The position numbers and the translations under genes were made by a program. 64,000 nucleotides of DNA from Pseudoips prasinana. Lineage: Eukaryota > Arthropoda > Insecta > Lepidoptera > Nolidae. Of the stretch, positions 1 to 10,819 are shown piece after piece. The notes beneath the pieces were generated by a model. The model saw only the letters and a program-made list of their open reading frames with translations. It was not told the origin of the DNA and did not search any database. Numbering within the stretch: position 1 is the stretch's first letter; every line of letters begins with the position of its first letter. The stretch covers positions 14,328,001 to 14,392,000 of the forward strand of contig OX621263.1 in NCBI GenBank assembly GCA_951640165.1. Direction: 5' to 3'.

Positions 1-1542
1 CTGCAATTGGACCTTGGTCCTTGCCATCTTCATGACCTCAGCCATGGTAGTGGCCGAGGTCGACGGCAAGTTTATCGTCACTGCCGCGGACGGAGGAGGT
101 CGCGGCAGCGCGATCGGCCTCTTTGGAGGTGGAGGCGGTGGCGGCCGATTTAGCCTGGCAGCCTTTGCCTTGGCCTTTCGGCCAACCACCTGGGCCCAGG
201 TGCCTTCGGCGTGCGGTGGCGGCGCAGTCGGCGCCGGCATTGCCGCAGCTCGAGCCGCAGCGGCTTCCGCAGCGGCAGCCCGTTGTTTCCGCTGGCGGCC
301 ATCCCGTCTCGAGGCGGATGGCACTTGGGGCGGCACTGCGCTCCCAGCGAGCGGTGGGCGGATGGTCCTTCCCGGGAAGATCTCCGCCATGACCTCATGA
401 CGCATCTGGACCATACGTTGGTCCCAGATACGTCCCATTTCTTGCATTTTGCGGTCCAAAAAAGCCGCAAACTTATCAATTGGTGACGTAAGATCTTCCC
501 GAGGAGAAGCAGAAAGAGCAGCGCCCCCATTGTTCCCCTGCGATGCCAAGGCTCGACGCGGTGGTGATCCCTGTGTGCGTCTCTCCGGCCTCAGTGGTGG
601 AGGCGGCCGCGAAGGAGGCGAAGGCGGCGGCCGCGAAGGAGGCGAAGGAGGCAGTGACGGCCGGGATGGCGACGACAGAGGCGGAAAGACTGTGACCTCG
701 CCCCGGCGAAGCTCCGCCAACTCCGCCGTCATGGTGGCCACACGGGACTCAAGGGAGGCCAGCCTAGAGCGAAGCCGCTGATTTTCAAGCTCCAGCAAGC
801 TCCCCTCGGTTCTCCCGTGCAGCTCGGTGGCGGCAGCCTGGGCCTTCCGGGCCGCAAGTCTCAGCACACGTACAAAGTTGCCCTTGAGGTTGCGCGATGT
901 ATCTGCAACCTTTTCTACCCTCGCCAACGAGTCCAAAATGACCGCACCCAGATCGGCAGTCGGCTGGTGGCGTAGTTCCTCAACAAGGTCCTCGACCCGG
1001 GGCAGTGTGCTCTTCGTATTGCTCTCTGTTGGGCCCTGAGACGAGTCCAGAATGAAGGCCAGATCCGCCTCTTCATCCGTATCGTCGATTAATTTGGCGG
1101 CCTTGACCGGATGCCCACCCTGTCCCGTGGGGTTTCGGCGTTTCCCCCTCGGAGTATCCGTCCGGCTATCCAGGGGCTCCATGGATACTGCGGACCTAAC
1201 GGAGCCATCGCTCTCCGTGGCCGCGGCTTGTTCCCGCGATCCTCCAGGGACTGCAGTTGCGGGGCGGGAAAATGTCCCCCTGACCTTCCCGGCGGCTTTC
1301 TTCTTAGAGGCAGCCTTTGCTACCGTCTCTACTTGCGCTACGGGATGCACAAGACCTGGCACACCCGCTAGCTCCTCATTAGTTAAGGAAACAACCTTAA
1401 CTATTGGTTGGGCTATTTGTTTTTCTTTTTTTCCTTCCATAGATTTGTATACTTCGCGTTCACCAACCCAATTCCCCACCCTCCACCGAGCCCTCAAAGG
1501 GGATGCTTTACAAGCACCAGGGATATTGGGCGGTATAGCCAT
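1..1542 (-). CDS. R1-clade LINE ORF1 (gag-like), cut by window edge
   Basis: The minus strand is open without a stop from 1671 down to base 1. The first good ATG is at 1542 (a second is at 1440), giving at least 514 codons, so the 3' end lies outside the window. The protein has a basic, Ala/Lys-rich N-terminal part, a predicted coiled coil at about residues 240-280 (heptads around LELENQRLRSRLASLESR), a Pro/Ser-rich stretch at about 290-320, and a last segment (about 475-514) with AAVTINLPS followed by MAEVMKMARTKVQL. That last segment resembles the conserved stretch just before the CCHC knuckles in R1/TRAS ORF1 proteins, which bind element RNA. The knuckles would lie beyond the window. GC content is far above the surroundings. 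No nonsense codon is seen in the visible part. Assignment to the R1 clade is by motif and context. Confidence 0.72.
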   Translation of the reverse strand, partial: MAIPPNIPGACKASPLRARWRVGNWVGEREVYKSMEGKKEKQIAQPIVKVVSLTNEELAGVPGLVHPVAQVETVAKAASKKKAAGKVRGTFSRPATAVPGGSREQAAATESDGSVRSAVSMEPLDSRTDTPRGKRRNPTGQGGHPVKAAKLIDDTDEEADLAFILDSSQGPTESNTKSTLPRVEDLVEELRHQPTADLGAVILDSLARVEKVADTSRNLKGNFVRVLRLAARKAQAAATELHGRTEGSLLELENQRLRSRLASLESRVATMTAELAELRRGEVTVFPPLSSPSRPSLPPSPPSRPPPSPPSRPPPPLRPERRTQGSPPRRALASQGNNGGAALSASPREDLTSPIDKFAAFLDRKMQEMGRIWDQRMVQMRHEVMAEIFPGRTIRPPLAGSAVPPQVPSASRRDGRQRKQRAAAAEAAAARAAAMPAPTAPPPHAEGTWAQVVGRKAKAKAARLNRPPPPPPPKRPIALPRPPPSAAVTINLPSTSATTMAEVMKMARTKVQLQ

Positions 1543-2105
1543 GGGATTATGCCAATCTGCGAGACCTCCAACGCGAACCGATCTGAACAGCCCAATGTCC
1601 AGCACGGCGCGCGCCTTCGTCTGCAGACCGACACACGGCGCCAGCCCAGACGCCACCTGCAGATACGCCTACCCATGGCTAGCCTTGACGGCCGTCTGAC
1701 CGGACGTCACAGCCGATTGATCGGGGCCCGGCTAGACCCCGACCGCCCGTGTAAGGAGAAATCCAGACCAAAGAGGCGTGTTGCGGGTGAGGGATAACAA
1801 CTGCCCGACCCCTCACCAACTCAACCCCCAGGACTCCTTCATCCCCCCGTACGGGTCCCAGCGCACGGCACAAACACGCGGGTGGTCGTCGCGGAATTCC
1901 GACCATACATGGATGATGTATGGAAGGTCCGCCAAGATACGACCACAGGATCTTGGCAGATTCCGCCCCCCCCCCCCCCCCTGTGTCGGAATATTCGCCA
2001 CGAGCAGCAGTCTCACCAAATACAAAAGAAAGACTGCCGCTCGTACCCAGGGTGCACCACGAGGAGGTTTTCCGACCTAGCACCCCAACGTTGGTTCCCT
2101 ACTAA
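1543..2105 (-). other. Probable 5' leader of the R1-type LINE
   Basis: This GC-rich stretch lies directly upstream of the gag-like ORF on the minus strand. Composition drops abruptly near 2105, which suggests the 5' end of the element. It holds an uninterrupted C-run at about 1967-1981. ORFs on both strands here show no recognisable domain. Confidence 0.4.
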
Positions 2106-2342
2106 CTCTAGCTAGGTGCGACACCTTAAAATTCTCTTTGAAGCTTGAAGATGCTCTAAAATTAAACCATGATTTTGGACTCTCATCTATAGACTGAGTC
2201 ACGCGCCCTCCTTGGGCGATTGCAAGCCATTAAGGAAAGTTGACATTCAGCATGATACTAAACCAGAGCTAATGTTGGACGCATTTGTTTTATTTGTTGC
2301 GGTCTCCATTAGCTGTGGCTTAGTAGGCACCGCGCTGCCGAG

Positions 2343-2611
2343 ATTGGATGGGATCTTTCGCCGCCAGCAGTCGTGTATGCGATGCTGGCTGGCGACTCCA
2401 TACGCCGTGGTCTCCTTCTGTGAGGCAGTTATGCTCCAGAAGGAGACTGACGAGCGGGATCGGGATCGCGTCCATCCCGCTCGCAGACGGAGAAGGCGTC
2501 TGGGCGGCGGCATCAGCCAGTAGCCCAACTCCCCTCGGGGCTGCGGTGGCAGTGTGAGAAGTGTCCTCTACTGCCACCACGTGAAAGCAGCTCCGGGAAG
2601 ACAGCGACTAC
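2343..2611 (+). mobile_element. R1-type LINE 3' fragment (copy 2)
   Basis: The stretch is closely similar to 7420-7680, the C-terminal end of the R1-type pol and the start of its 3' UTR, and to 17160-17365. It starts inside the coding sequence and stops abruptly after GGGAAGACAGCG, so both ends are truncated. It is non-functional. Confidence 0.8.
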
Positions 2612-2639
2612 TTTCCAAATACTTCGATAGAAATTTATT

Positions 2640-2915
2640 CGGATGTTACTTCTTACTTACTTACCGTATGGGCAGTGGTTACCCTAGGGTCAGAGTTCTT
2701 GAAGGCGCCCAGTAGGCCTCTGACATGGCTTAAATACTGTTGTCTAATGACTAATGACCGACAGCTTAACATGCCCTCCGAAGCAAGGAGACGCTCTGTA
2801 ATTAAACCACTTTTGTGATCACCCATCTGTGGAATGACCGCAAACCTAACTGCTTAACCTCGCCGATCACTTACGGACTGGTGAGAGCATCTAGTACCAT
2901 GTAGCATAATATTTG
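2640..2915 (-). mobile_element. 5S-rRNA-like SINE, minus strand
   Basis: On the minus strand the unit begins near a CCGTAAGTGATCGG stretch that resembles the 5S rRNA internal control region, and it ends with the TGGGCAGTGGTTACCCTAG tail (read on plus) seen in all copies. Related copies lie at about 26735, 30945, 32325, 38640, 40000 and 45650. The clearest 5S match is in the 45650 copy. A further fragment of the family is at about 2120-2215. Confidence 0.55.
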
Positions 2916-3079
2916 CACTGTAATTTACAGGTTTTCGTTCTGCGTATTAAATATTCTGTGGCGATGCTACCTACCTAGTGAGTACACACCAATTAATGGC
3001 AAGATTAATAGCTCGACTGCTGGTCACATGATTACTTACATAACAAAAGAAAATAATGCAAATATGCAAATTATTTGTC

Positions 3080-3275
3080 AGTAAGTGGACCAAATCTCGT
3101 GTATATGGCCCAGTATGTTTCTCCGGAGCATCTCAACTGGGCCATGGTGGAACCGGTAGTAGAGACACCCACTAAGTTTGTTTCGCTGGGTCTTCTCAGT
3201 TTGGGGCATTGGATCCGGGTGGTAGCATTAAAGCGCGACCGTCGTTGTAAACACAAGGTCCTCCATAATAATCCC
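3080..3275 (-). repeat. Tail part of an interspersed repeat
   Basis: The reverse complement matches 58640-58790: GGTCGCGCTTTAATGCTACC, a GGATCC stretch, then a CGCTCCGGCGAAA-like end. The 58-kb copy is fused to an RTE-type 3' tail. No coding capacity is seen. Confidence 0.6.
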
Positions 3276-3276
3276 C

Positions 3277-3353
3277 AATTGAAAGTGAACCTTATACTTT
3301 TGTGATAAAGTTGTAAATCGATAAAAAAACTTTGACAGATTGGGGTAGCTGGA
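3277..3353. mobile_element. Half copy of the CAGACGCCAGCAC MITE
   Basis: It contains one half of the palindromic MITE, from the central spacer to GATTGGGGTAGCTGGA. It is cut exactly where the CR1-type LINE 3' end begins, so the LINE probably inserted into it. The other half was not found. Confidence 0.7.
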
Positions 3354-4236
3354 TTTATTTATTTATTTTATTTAATCATTAATGTACACACGGAAAAGGA
3401 ATACAGAAAAGAAATTTTAAAAGAAAATAATATATACAAAGGTACTGCTTATTTCAATGAAATTTCTTCCAGCAGACCCGCGAGAGGAGAAATTAAAAGA
3501 AATATAAGATAGCGTGTGTAGTTTCTAGTAATACATATATACATACACTTCATGCTAATATACATAAATAATTATAAAATACAAAGATAAATATCTATAA
3601 TATATTGGTACAACTAACACACTGCCATCTGATTCAAACTAGGCAGACCATATGCTTTTGCAACCAGACACTGATAAACATACTTCTAAATAAATATAAA
3701 TAATAAATAAAAAAGGTTTATTCCCAACAAGCACAGATAATCCTTAACTTAGTTTAAATCTAAGACAGTATAATTAATTGCGTTTAGTTTATATAATACT
3801 TATGAAGCATGCAACATTATAAGTACTAGCTAGGAAAGGCGTCTACCTCAGCAAATGTTACAGTAAATAATAATGATTACTATAACGCTGATCTTCCGAT
3901 AGCGCTTAAAAAACTACTAATTAAATTACAAAATTATCATGCGTATCGACCTGTAGTAGCGTTTGGTTGCGACTCCAACCACTTTAAATGTCATCAAAGA
4001 GAATATAACTATAATTGCGTCATTGCTGTGTTTACCTATCAAAAACTGTCAAAGTATAAAATATTACGATAAATATGAATGTGAATGTGGGCAGTTTAAT
4101 AAGAAAAAGATCAGAAAAAGCCACGTGTTTTGTGATATTTACATGATCCGGGCAGTTTAATAATAAAATAAGAAAAAGACCGGAAATAATTGCTATGGCC
4201 TTGGCTGGCGGCGTGCATAACCTAAGTAAGATACAG

Positions 4237-5820
4237 TTACAATTGATTCGTTTTTTGTTTTTCGAGTAAATGCGTCCTAAAATGTGCTTTAAAGCAGTGT
4301 TTTGTTCGCAGCGCACGAAGAGGGGGCAATAAAACGTTCCAGATATGACTAGCGGCGAATCGAAAACTGCCGCGGAACGCAATAGTCCTATGTTTAGGAG
4401 TTATCAATAGGTACGAAGAGGCCCTAGTTTTATGTGAGTTGTGATCATGCGACCAAGTCAATTTATTATATAGATAACCTGGTTTCCCAGTTGCCACCAC
4501 ACCAAATAGCAGAGTAGCAAAATGTAGTTTTCTGCGAGCCATCATTTTTAGCATATTACCACTATTCAGATAAGGGGTTATGTGTGATCTAGGAGGCACA
4601 TTGTAGCAGAATCTAGCACATGCGTTCTGAACCCTTTGTATTAGCCTCTCAGTTCTACATACATTGTGTCGGCATAGTTGAGTTTTGAGAGGATGAGAGA
4701 CTCACAGAGCATAATCCGCACATCAACAGTTATGTATGGGCGAACCCGGTAGAGTAGCTTGAGACGATAGAAACAGTTTTGTACAGCTTGTACAACGTGC
4801 GTTTCAAATTTTAACTGACCATCAAAAACAACCCCAAGGTTTCGTGCCTCCATTACCCGCTCTATCAAACAGTCTCCTATTTTAACGATAGGGGGTTTCA
4901 GTTCAACCTGCTTGATGATATTTCTAGAACCCATTAGTATATGTTTGGATTTACTAGGATTTAGCACTAATGAGTTCTGGGAAGCCCAGTTTGCAACACT
5001 CTCTAAATCATCATTCATATTTTTTACAGAAAGCTCACAATCAGATGGATGAAAGGAAATGTAAAGCTGGAGGTCATCAGCATAGAGATGATATTTACAG
5101 TGTTTTATGACAGTGGTGATATCTGTACTGTACAAGATGAAAAGTATTGGCCCCAATATCGATCCCTGAGGAACTCCTCTTGACAGACGAGAGTAAGAGG
5201 AAGAGGCTTCGTTACCACTCCGATCATTTCTTACCCGAACAAACTGATACCTATCACTGAGATAGCTATGAAACCATTTGACTGTTTCCGCAGTGCAACC
5301 GTAGTATCACCGTAGCCTAGTTGGTAGTGCTCCTGCCTACGAAGCTGGTGGTCCTGGGTTCGAATCCCGGTAAGTGCAAATATTTGTGTGATGAGCACGA
5401 ATATTTGTTTCTGAGTCATGGATGTTTTCTATGTATTTAAGTATTTATCTATCTATATAAGTATGTATATCGTCGCCTGGTACCCGTAGTACAAGCTTTG
5501 CTTAGTTTGGGGCTAGGTTGATCTGTGTGACATTGTCCCTATATACTATATATTATATTATTAGTATGCAAGTTTAGATAGCAATAGAGAAACATTAATA
5601 AAGTCAAACGCACGAGAAACATCAAGTAAGGTTAGTATGGACCCTTTGCCCTGATCTCCAGCCTCAAGCAGATTATCCACAACATCAATCAAGGCCGAGG
5701 AGTTACTATAACCCCCTCGGAATCCTGACTGATGGGTAGGTAATATATTAAACTGCTCGAGATACTTGGTTAACTGGTCACACACCACCCGCTCTAAGAT
5801 TTAAGACAAGCAGGGTAATA
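4237..5820 (-). pseudogene. Broken CR1-type reverse transcriptase
   Basis: Read on the minus strand, the RT motifs come in order: LRPISLLPCLS, a TAA, then ILERVV; HQSGFRGGYS; LLDVSRAFDF; then, after the SINE, VKWFHSYLSDRYQF, GVPQGSILGPILF, the catalytic YADD box at about 5080, NSLVLNPSKSKHI, LGVVFDGQL, and a C-terminal end with SHIWNVLLPPLR. The enzyme family copies element RNA at nicked target DNA. Damage: one in-frame TAA after PCLS, the SINE insertion at 5308-5561, and a frameshift near 4640 between YADTMYVE and the continuing LIQRVQNACARF. No activity is expected. Confidence 0.85.
5308..5561 (+). mobile_element. tRNA-derived SINE A inserted in LINE RT
   Basis: The head is tRNA-like, with an A-box-like TAGCCTAGTTGGTAG and a B box GGTTCGAATCC. 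The tail runs to ATCTGTGTGACATTGTCCC and a TA-rich end. TAGTAT is duplicated at 5302-5307 and 5562-5567. Removing the SINE rejoins RT coding sequence on the minus strand. Other copies start at about 37470, 40438 (minus), 44409, 52787 (minus) and 62443. Confidence 0.88.
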
Positions 5821-5827
5821 AGGATAT

Positions 5828-7599
5828 TGGACGTAGGTCACCTGGCTCTGGGGGACAGGTTGAGACAACTGTTCACCGGCTGCCTCCCTAGTACCGTGTT
5901 CCCCACCTGCTGGAAAGAGGCAAGGCTAGTGCTCTTGAGCAAGCCGGGCAGGACCGCCGATTCTCCCTCGGCGTTCCGACCAATATGCTTGCTGGACGAG
6001 GCGGGCAAGCTCTTTGAGCGTGTCATAGCCGTCTCAGCTGGCATCTGTCGCGCGTTGGCCCCGACTTATCGGACAACCAGTTCGGTTTCCGGCAGGGACG
6101 CTCGACGCTGGACGCGGTCAATCGCGTCCGCGCCCTGTCGGAGCGCGCCATTCGGGCGGAGGGGGGGGCGCTGGCGGTGAGTTTAGACATCGTCAACGCC
6201 TTCAACTCCGTCCCCTGGCGGGCGATACGGGAGGCACTGATCCATCATAACGTGCCTCCCTATCTCCGTGGTATAGTCGGGGCATATTTGCGCGACAGGA
6301 CGATAAAATTCGTCGGTCGGAACGGGATTGAGATCCAGAGGGAGCTCTCCTGCGGGGTTCCTCAGGGGTCCGTGTTGGGACCTCTGCTATGGAGCCTCGC
6401 GTACGATGCGGTCCTGCGGATAAGCCTCCCTCCTGGAGTGAGCGTCTTCTGCTATGCGGACGACACGCTCGTCATAGCCCGGGAGGTAAGCTTCCAGCGG
6501 GCGGTACGGCTCGCCGAACTCGGCGTGTGTCGTCGCGGCCATTTTGAGACTGGGCCTTCGTGTAGCGCCTCACAAGACCGAGGCGCTATGGTTCCACGGC
6601 TTACGCCGTAGGGAGGAACCACCCAGTACGTCGATGCGTGTAGGTGACGCAGAGGTCAGGGTGGGGCGGTACATGAAGTACTTGGGCCTCACCCTAGACA
6701 GCCAATGGGGCTTCGAGGAGCATTTCAAGCGTCTGGCCCCCCGAGTGCGCCGGGTAACCGATGCGTTACACCGGCTTTTGCCGAACCTCGGGGGTCCCAG
6801 GGAAGAAGTTCGCCGCCTCTACGGAGGTGTCGTGCGATCCATGGTCCTTTATGGGGCGCCCGTCTGGTCTGAACGCCTGACGGGCGCCTCCCGCTGCAGG
6901 GCTATATTGAACAGCCTGCAGCGTGTGGTGGCCATACGGATCGCACGAGGATACCGGACGGTATCCTTTGAGGTGGCGACAGTCCTGGCGCACTTCCCGC
7001 CGTTTGATCTCCTGGCGGCAGTCGACGCGACGGTTTGCACCGAGATCCGCGTCCGCCGGGAGAGCGGTGAGGCGCCAGAGCAGACGCTCGTTGCCTATAG
7101 GCGGGATGCACACCGGCGCGTACTAACACAATGGCGCGCAAGGCTTGAGTTGCGGCTGAACGCGCGCCAACGTGCCGTCGGTGTTATCCTGCCTCACCTC
7201 GAGGCCTGGGTGGGAAGGAAGGGCGGTTGCGTCACCTACAGACTGACTCAGATACTCACCGGACACGGGTGTTTGGGTGAGTATCTGTGCCGGATCGGCC
7301 GAGAAGTGACGACACATTGTCACCATTGCGGGAGCGACCTGGACTCTGCCCAGCATACGCTGGAGGAGTGCCCGGCCTGGGAGGCCGAGAGATGAAAACT
7401 GGTCGCTGAGATCGGACGGGATCTTTCGCCGCAAGCAGTCGTGTATGCGATGCTGGCTGGCGACTCCACCAAATGGGACGCCGTGGTCTCCTTCTGTGAG
7501 GCAGTTTTGCTGCAGCAGGAGGCCGCCGAACGGGATCGGGAACGAGCCGATCCCGCTCGTAGGCGGAGGAGGCGTCGGGGTGGCGGCGGCAGCCGTTAG
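5828..7599 (+). pseudogene. R1/TRAS-clade pol, 5'-truncated and broken
   Basis: The RT part begins inside the domain (DRLRQLFTGCLP, CWKEARLVLLSKPGR, FRPICLLDEAGKLFERVIA) and continues with NQFGFRQGRSTLDAVNRV, SLDIVNAFNSVPW, CGVPQGSVLGPLLW and the catalytic YADDT at about 6455. The C-terminal part has RLTQILTGHGCLGEYL and a Cys/His knuckle (CHHCGSDLDSAQHTLEEC), which is typical of R1/TRAS. Breaks: a frameshift near 6040, a second near 6530, and TGA at 7393-7395, after which the frame stays homologous to the TAG at 7597-7599. These elements carry the endonuclease upstream, and that part is missing here. It is non-functional. Confidence 0.87.
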
Positions 7600-7867
7600 C
7601 CTAACTCCCCTCGGGGCTGCGGTAGCAGTATGAGAAGTTTCCTCAACTGCCGCCACGTGCAAGCAGCCCCGGGAAGACAGCGAACTGTTTGTGGCGCAGT
7701 CGCTGTGCCGTACTGGCAGGAGTCGGCAAATGGGGAGGGCAACCCACAGTCCGCCCCGGGTGCGTGTCCCGACGATCTGGGACACGGCGCAAAAGGGGGG
7801 CACCGGAGCAGCATACCCGCGTTCCCGGGGCTCCCCCTATCAGGCGCCAGAAGAAGTCCATGGCAGG
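7600..7867 (+). mobile_element. 3' UTR of the R1-type LINE, tail missing
   Basis: It matches 17290-17575 but stops after CATGGCAGGT, lacking the terminal hairpin (CCCACCCGCA / TGCGGGTGG) and A-rich end seen at 17590-17672. The 3' end is therefore deleted. Confidence 0.75.
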
Positions 7868-7939
7868 TTCTCTATTTAGAAATATACATTTCTTAATAGA
7901 GACATATTATTGAGAACCAACCAACCACACAGAAAAAAT

Positions 7940-8050
7940 AATTGTCTTCATCGCACAAAGATTTGTTTCGGGTGCGGATCGAACCGCACCCGACCCTAAT
8001 CTCTGGCTTAGTAGGGGCACAAACCACTTGACCAACATGCCTGTCGCTAG
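7940..8050 (-). mobile_element. tRNA-derived SINE O fragment
   Basis: On the minus strand a B box (GGTGCGGTTCGATCCGCACC) is preceded by tRNA-like sequence. It is related to the SINE inside both arms of the large inverted repeat (8893-8995 and 9430-9610). Confidence 0.6.
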
Positions 8051-8084
8051 TTTGTTAAGTACCAGCGTTAGTTATCATGGGACA

Positions 8085-8325
8085 TGGGAATTAAAGAGAG
8101 GGAAGGGCACAGCGTTCATTTGCTCGGAGAGCAGCCCAACTGGGGAAGAACCTCCACCTTACAGAAGACATTCCTTAATACTAACATTGATAATTTTAAT
8201 TTTGTGTTTTTGCGTGTGAGTAAGGTCGTCAGAGCTCTCTGGAAGAGTCAGCAAACTTGTAGCAGCGGTGATCACTTGCCATCAGGTGACCAATTACTCG
8301 TTTGTCGCCCTCAGATATAAAAAAA
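8085..8325 (+). repeat. Lepidopteran interspersed repeat (family F)
   Basis: It starts at AGGGCACAGCGTTCATTTGC, passes CAACTGGGGAAGAACCTCCA and GTGTGAGTAAGGTCG, and ends at GCCATCAGGTGACC plus an A-run. Other copies are at 21340-21500, 23160-23300 and 48200-48720. It has a SINE-like layout with an A-rich 3' end. Family name not certain. Confidence 0.65.
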
Positions 8326-8566
8326 AACATTTCATGACATTTAGTGACTAAATTCACAATCAACAAACTAAAAACTATATTTTTAGAGGCCGTTCATTGT
8401 TGAGGACGTGGAATCAAACACCCACCAGACTGCTCCAACTGACTCCCGTATATTACGGAATTTGGATAATTTCAAATCTATTTTTTTGTTAAGTTATACT
8501 TCTTTTGGCGCGATGGAGAAAAATGATGAGAGTGAATTATTACGATGCGCGCGCACACCGACACCT

Positions 8567-9856
8567 ATGATTCCTTAAATTGTTTCAAGTCCAAAATCTG
8601 GAAGTCACTCAAAACTACTGTTAAGTCGTCGTAGGTATTTCATTGCTCTATAGCCTAAATAATCTCAAGTACCGATTATTCGTCTAAATTTGGAGAATGT
8701 TGGTTAACCCGTAATTGAGTAGTGCGTAAGTCTAATTTGTTAAAAAATTATTCATAAAATATATATATTGTATGCACAAGCTGTGGGTAAACCTGAAGTT
8801 AATAAATAAATAAAAAAAAAAGACAAGGCCTGTCTTATACAACTGATAAATATTCTTAAACATTTCTAAATACATATATATTACATACACAATCATGTTC
8901 ATCACAAAAAGATATGTTCCGGGTGGGAATCGAACCCACCACCTCTGGCTTAGCTGTCAGGTCACTAACCACTAGACTAACAGGCCATTTATCTATAATA
9001 TGTAAGTATTTATAAATATATGAATGAAAAACTTGTGTGTACTTATGTACACGCGTTAGAAGTTATACTTCTTTGGCGTATGGAAAAAAACACCAAAATA
9101 ATATTTATTTATTCACACTGTTTAATTGTACCCTTACGAAACACGTGTTCTACATATAAATTTAACAGCATGAAGTTAGTTCTAGGTGGTATGAGAGTGA
9201 ATTTTTACGATGCGCGCACACGATGCGCGCGCATCGTGCTCAACTAACTTCATGCTGTTAAATTTATATGTAGAACACGTGTTTCGTAAGGGTACAATTA
9301 AACAGTGTGAATAAATAAATATTATTTTGGTGTTTTTTTCCATACGCCAAAGAAGTATAACTTCTAACGCGTGTACATAAGTACACACAAGTTTTTCATT
9401 CATATATTTATAAATACTTACATATTATAGATAAATGGCCTGTTAGTCTAGTGGTTAGTGACCTGACTGCTAAGCCAGAGGTGGTGGGTTCGATTCCCAC
9501 CCGGAACATATCTTTTTGTGATGAACATGATTGTGTATGTAATATATATGTATTTAGAAATGTTTAAGAATATTTATCAGTTGTATAAGACAGGCCTTGT
9601 CTTTTTTTTTTATTTATTTATTAACTTCAGGTTTACCCACAGCTTGTGCATACAATATACATATTTTATGAATAATTTTTTAACAAATTAGACTTACGCA
9701 CTACTCAATTACGGGTTAACCAACATTCTCCAAATTTAGACGAATAATCGGTACTTGAGATTATTTAGGCTATAGAGCAATGAAATACCTACGACGACTT
9801 AACAGTAGTTTTGAGTGACTTCCAGATTTTGGACTTGAAACAATTTAAGGAATCAT
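8567..9856. repeat. Large near-perfect inverted repeat (615-bp arms)
   Basis: The arms are 8567-9181 and 9242-9856 with a 60-bp spacer. Paired positions sum to 18423 from end to end, so there is no net indel. By eye only two mismatches were found: in the AT-rich run near 8765 against 9660, and in the SINE near 8958 against 9465. Both arms contain the same tRNA-derived SINE in opposite orientation. The spacer and the left flank (8505-8566) share GAGAGTGAATT and CGATGCGCGC blocks with 35451-35720. It could be a fold-back element, a recent inverted duplication or an assembly artefact. Confidence 0.92.
9430..9610 (+). mobile_element. tRNA-derived SINE O in right arm
   Basis: The sequence has an A-box-like TAGTCTAGTGGTTAGTGACC and a B box GGTTCGATTCCC, then an unrelated tail ending in a T-run at about 9601-9611. 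The left arm carries the same SINE reversed at about 8810-8995. The ends do not form an acceptor stem, so this is not a working tRNA gene. Confidence 0.7.
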
Positions 9857-9948
9857 GGTGTATGTTGATGAGATGATGAAAACCTAATAAAAAAAAAATT
9901 ATATGGTAAAAGTAATTGACGGATAATGGCCAATACTTAAATATGTAT

Positions 9949-10082
9949 AGACGCCAGCACATCCAGCTACCCCAATCTGTCAAATTTCTTTTATAGATTT
10001 TCAACTTTATCACATAAGCATAAGGCTCAATTTCAATTGGGGAAATTTGACAGATTGGGGTAGCTTGATGTGCTGGCGCCTG
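9949..10082. mobile_element. CAGACGCCAGCAC MITE, full copy
   Basis: Terminal inverted repeats of about 40 bp (AGACGCCAGCACATCCAGCT at one end, its complement at the other) surround a short spacer with ATAGATTTTCAACTTTATCAC. TA flanks both ends. No coding capacity. Confidence 0.88.
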
Positions 10083-10275
10083 TACTTAAATACTTTCGTG
10101 AAAAAGATGTTTCTTTTTAACATAATACATGTGTTGAAGTTTGTTAAAATTTGGTTTAATTTAATAATACGACTATATAATACGGATGTAGGGCTTTGTT
10201 CATATTTTTACTTCTTGACTATGAAAAAAGGGTTTTGCTTTTAAAATCGGCCGCTTTTTTCCTTTATATAAACTA

Positions 10276-10765
10276 AACTAGCTGACCCGACAGACATTGT
10301 CCTGTCTTAACTATGACTATTTACGCACGCAGTCTGTCAATACTATGTCAAATAAAAAAAAGGTTATATTGTCCAAAGCGCTAAGGTTAGATTAGAAATA
10401 ATATTGTATAATTGTGAAGTATTCTTAAACTTTCTTATTTTCCGCGCAATTTTTAATTATTTTTCTTTCATAAGAACCTTCTTTTTACAATAACAAACAC
10501 AATAAAAAAAGAAATAGTGAAATCGGTCCAGCCGTTCACGCGTGATGTCGTGACAACGGAATACGGGTTTCATTTTTATATATATAGACTAGCGGCCCGG
10601 TACGTGCTTCGCTACGTATGAGGCTTTGTAATAAATTTAAATTTTTTTTAAATGTTCTCTACGTACATACCTTCCCTGGACTTCCACGAATAATTCAAGA
10701 CCAAAATTAGCCATAGCATTACAACGAAAAGTGGCATTAATTTTTATATATATATAGATATAATA
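10276..10765. mobile_element. Two abutting Helitron-like remnants
   Basis: The first part starts CTAGCTGACCCGACAGAC and ends near ATATAGACTAG. The second starts CTAGCGGCCCGGTACGTGC and ends in (AT)n. The second matches 46283-46560. CTAG ends with GC-rich subterminal sequence fit non-autonomous Helitrons. No open frame was found. Confidence 0.5.
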
Positions 10766-10819
10766 ATATATAATATAGATAGATAGGCCATCACTACTGT
10801 GCTGCCGGTTTTGGATTTT

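Larger units (their letters stand above)
3354..5820 (-). mobile_element. CR1/Jockey-type LINE, 5'-truncated and SINE-interrupted
   Basis: The element runs on the minus strand from an abrupt junction with R1-type sequence near 5820 to an AT-rich 3' end at about 3354. It comprises the pol remnant (4237-5820) and about 880 bp of 3' UTR, including AATTTCTTCCAGCAGACC near the end, a motif shared with other lepidopteran LINE tails. It is interrupted by a tRNA-derived SINE at 5308-5561. Confidence 0.75.

Noticed and set aside
14..1797. Several long plus-strand ORFs in the first 1.8 kb
   Set aside because: They are shadows of the GC-rich minus-strand gag-like frame and show no domain of their own.
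9438..9510. tRNA gene (also at 5308, 37480, 58800 and 61210)
   Set aside because: A and B boxes are present but acceptor stems do not pair and each has a common non-tRNA tail. These are SINEs.
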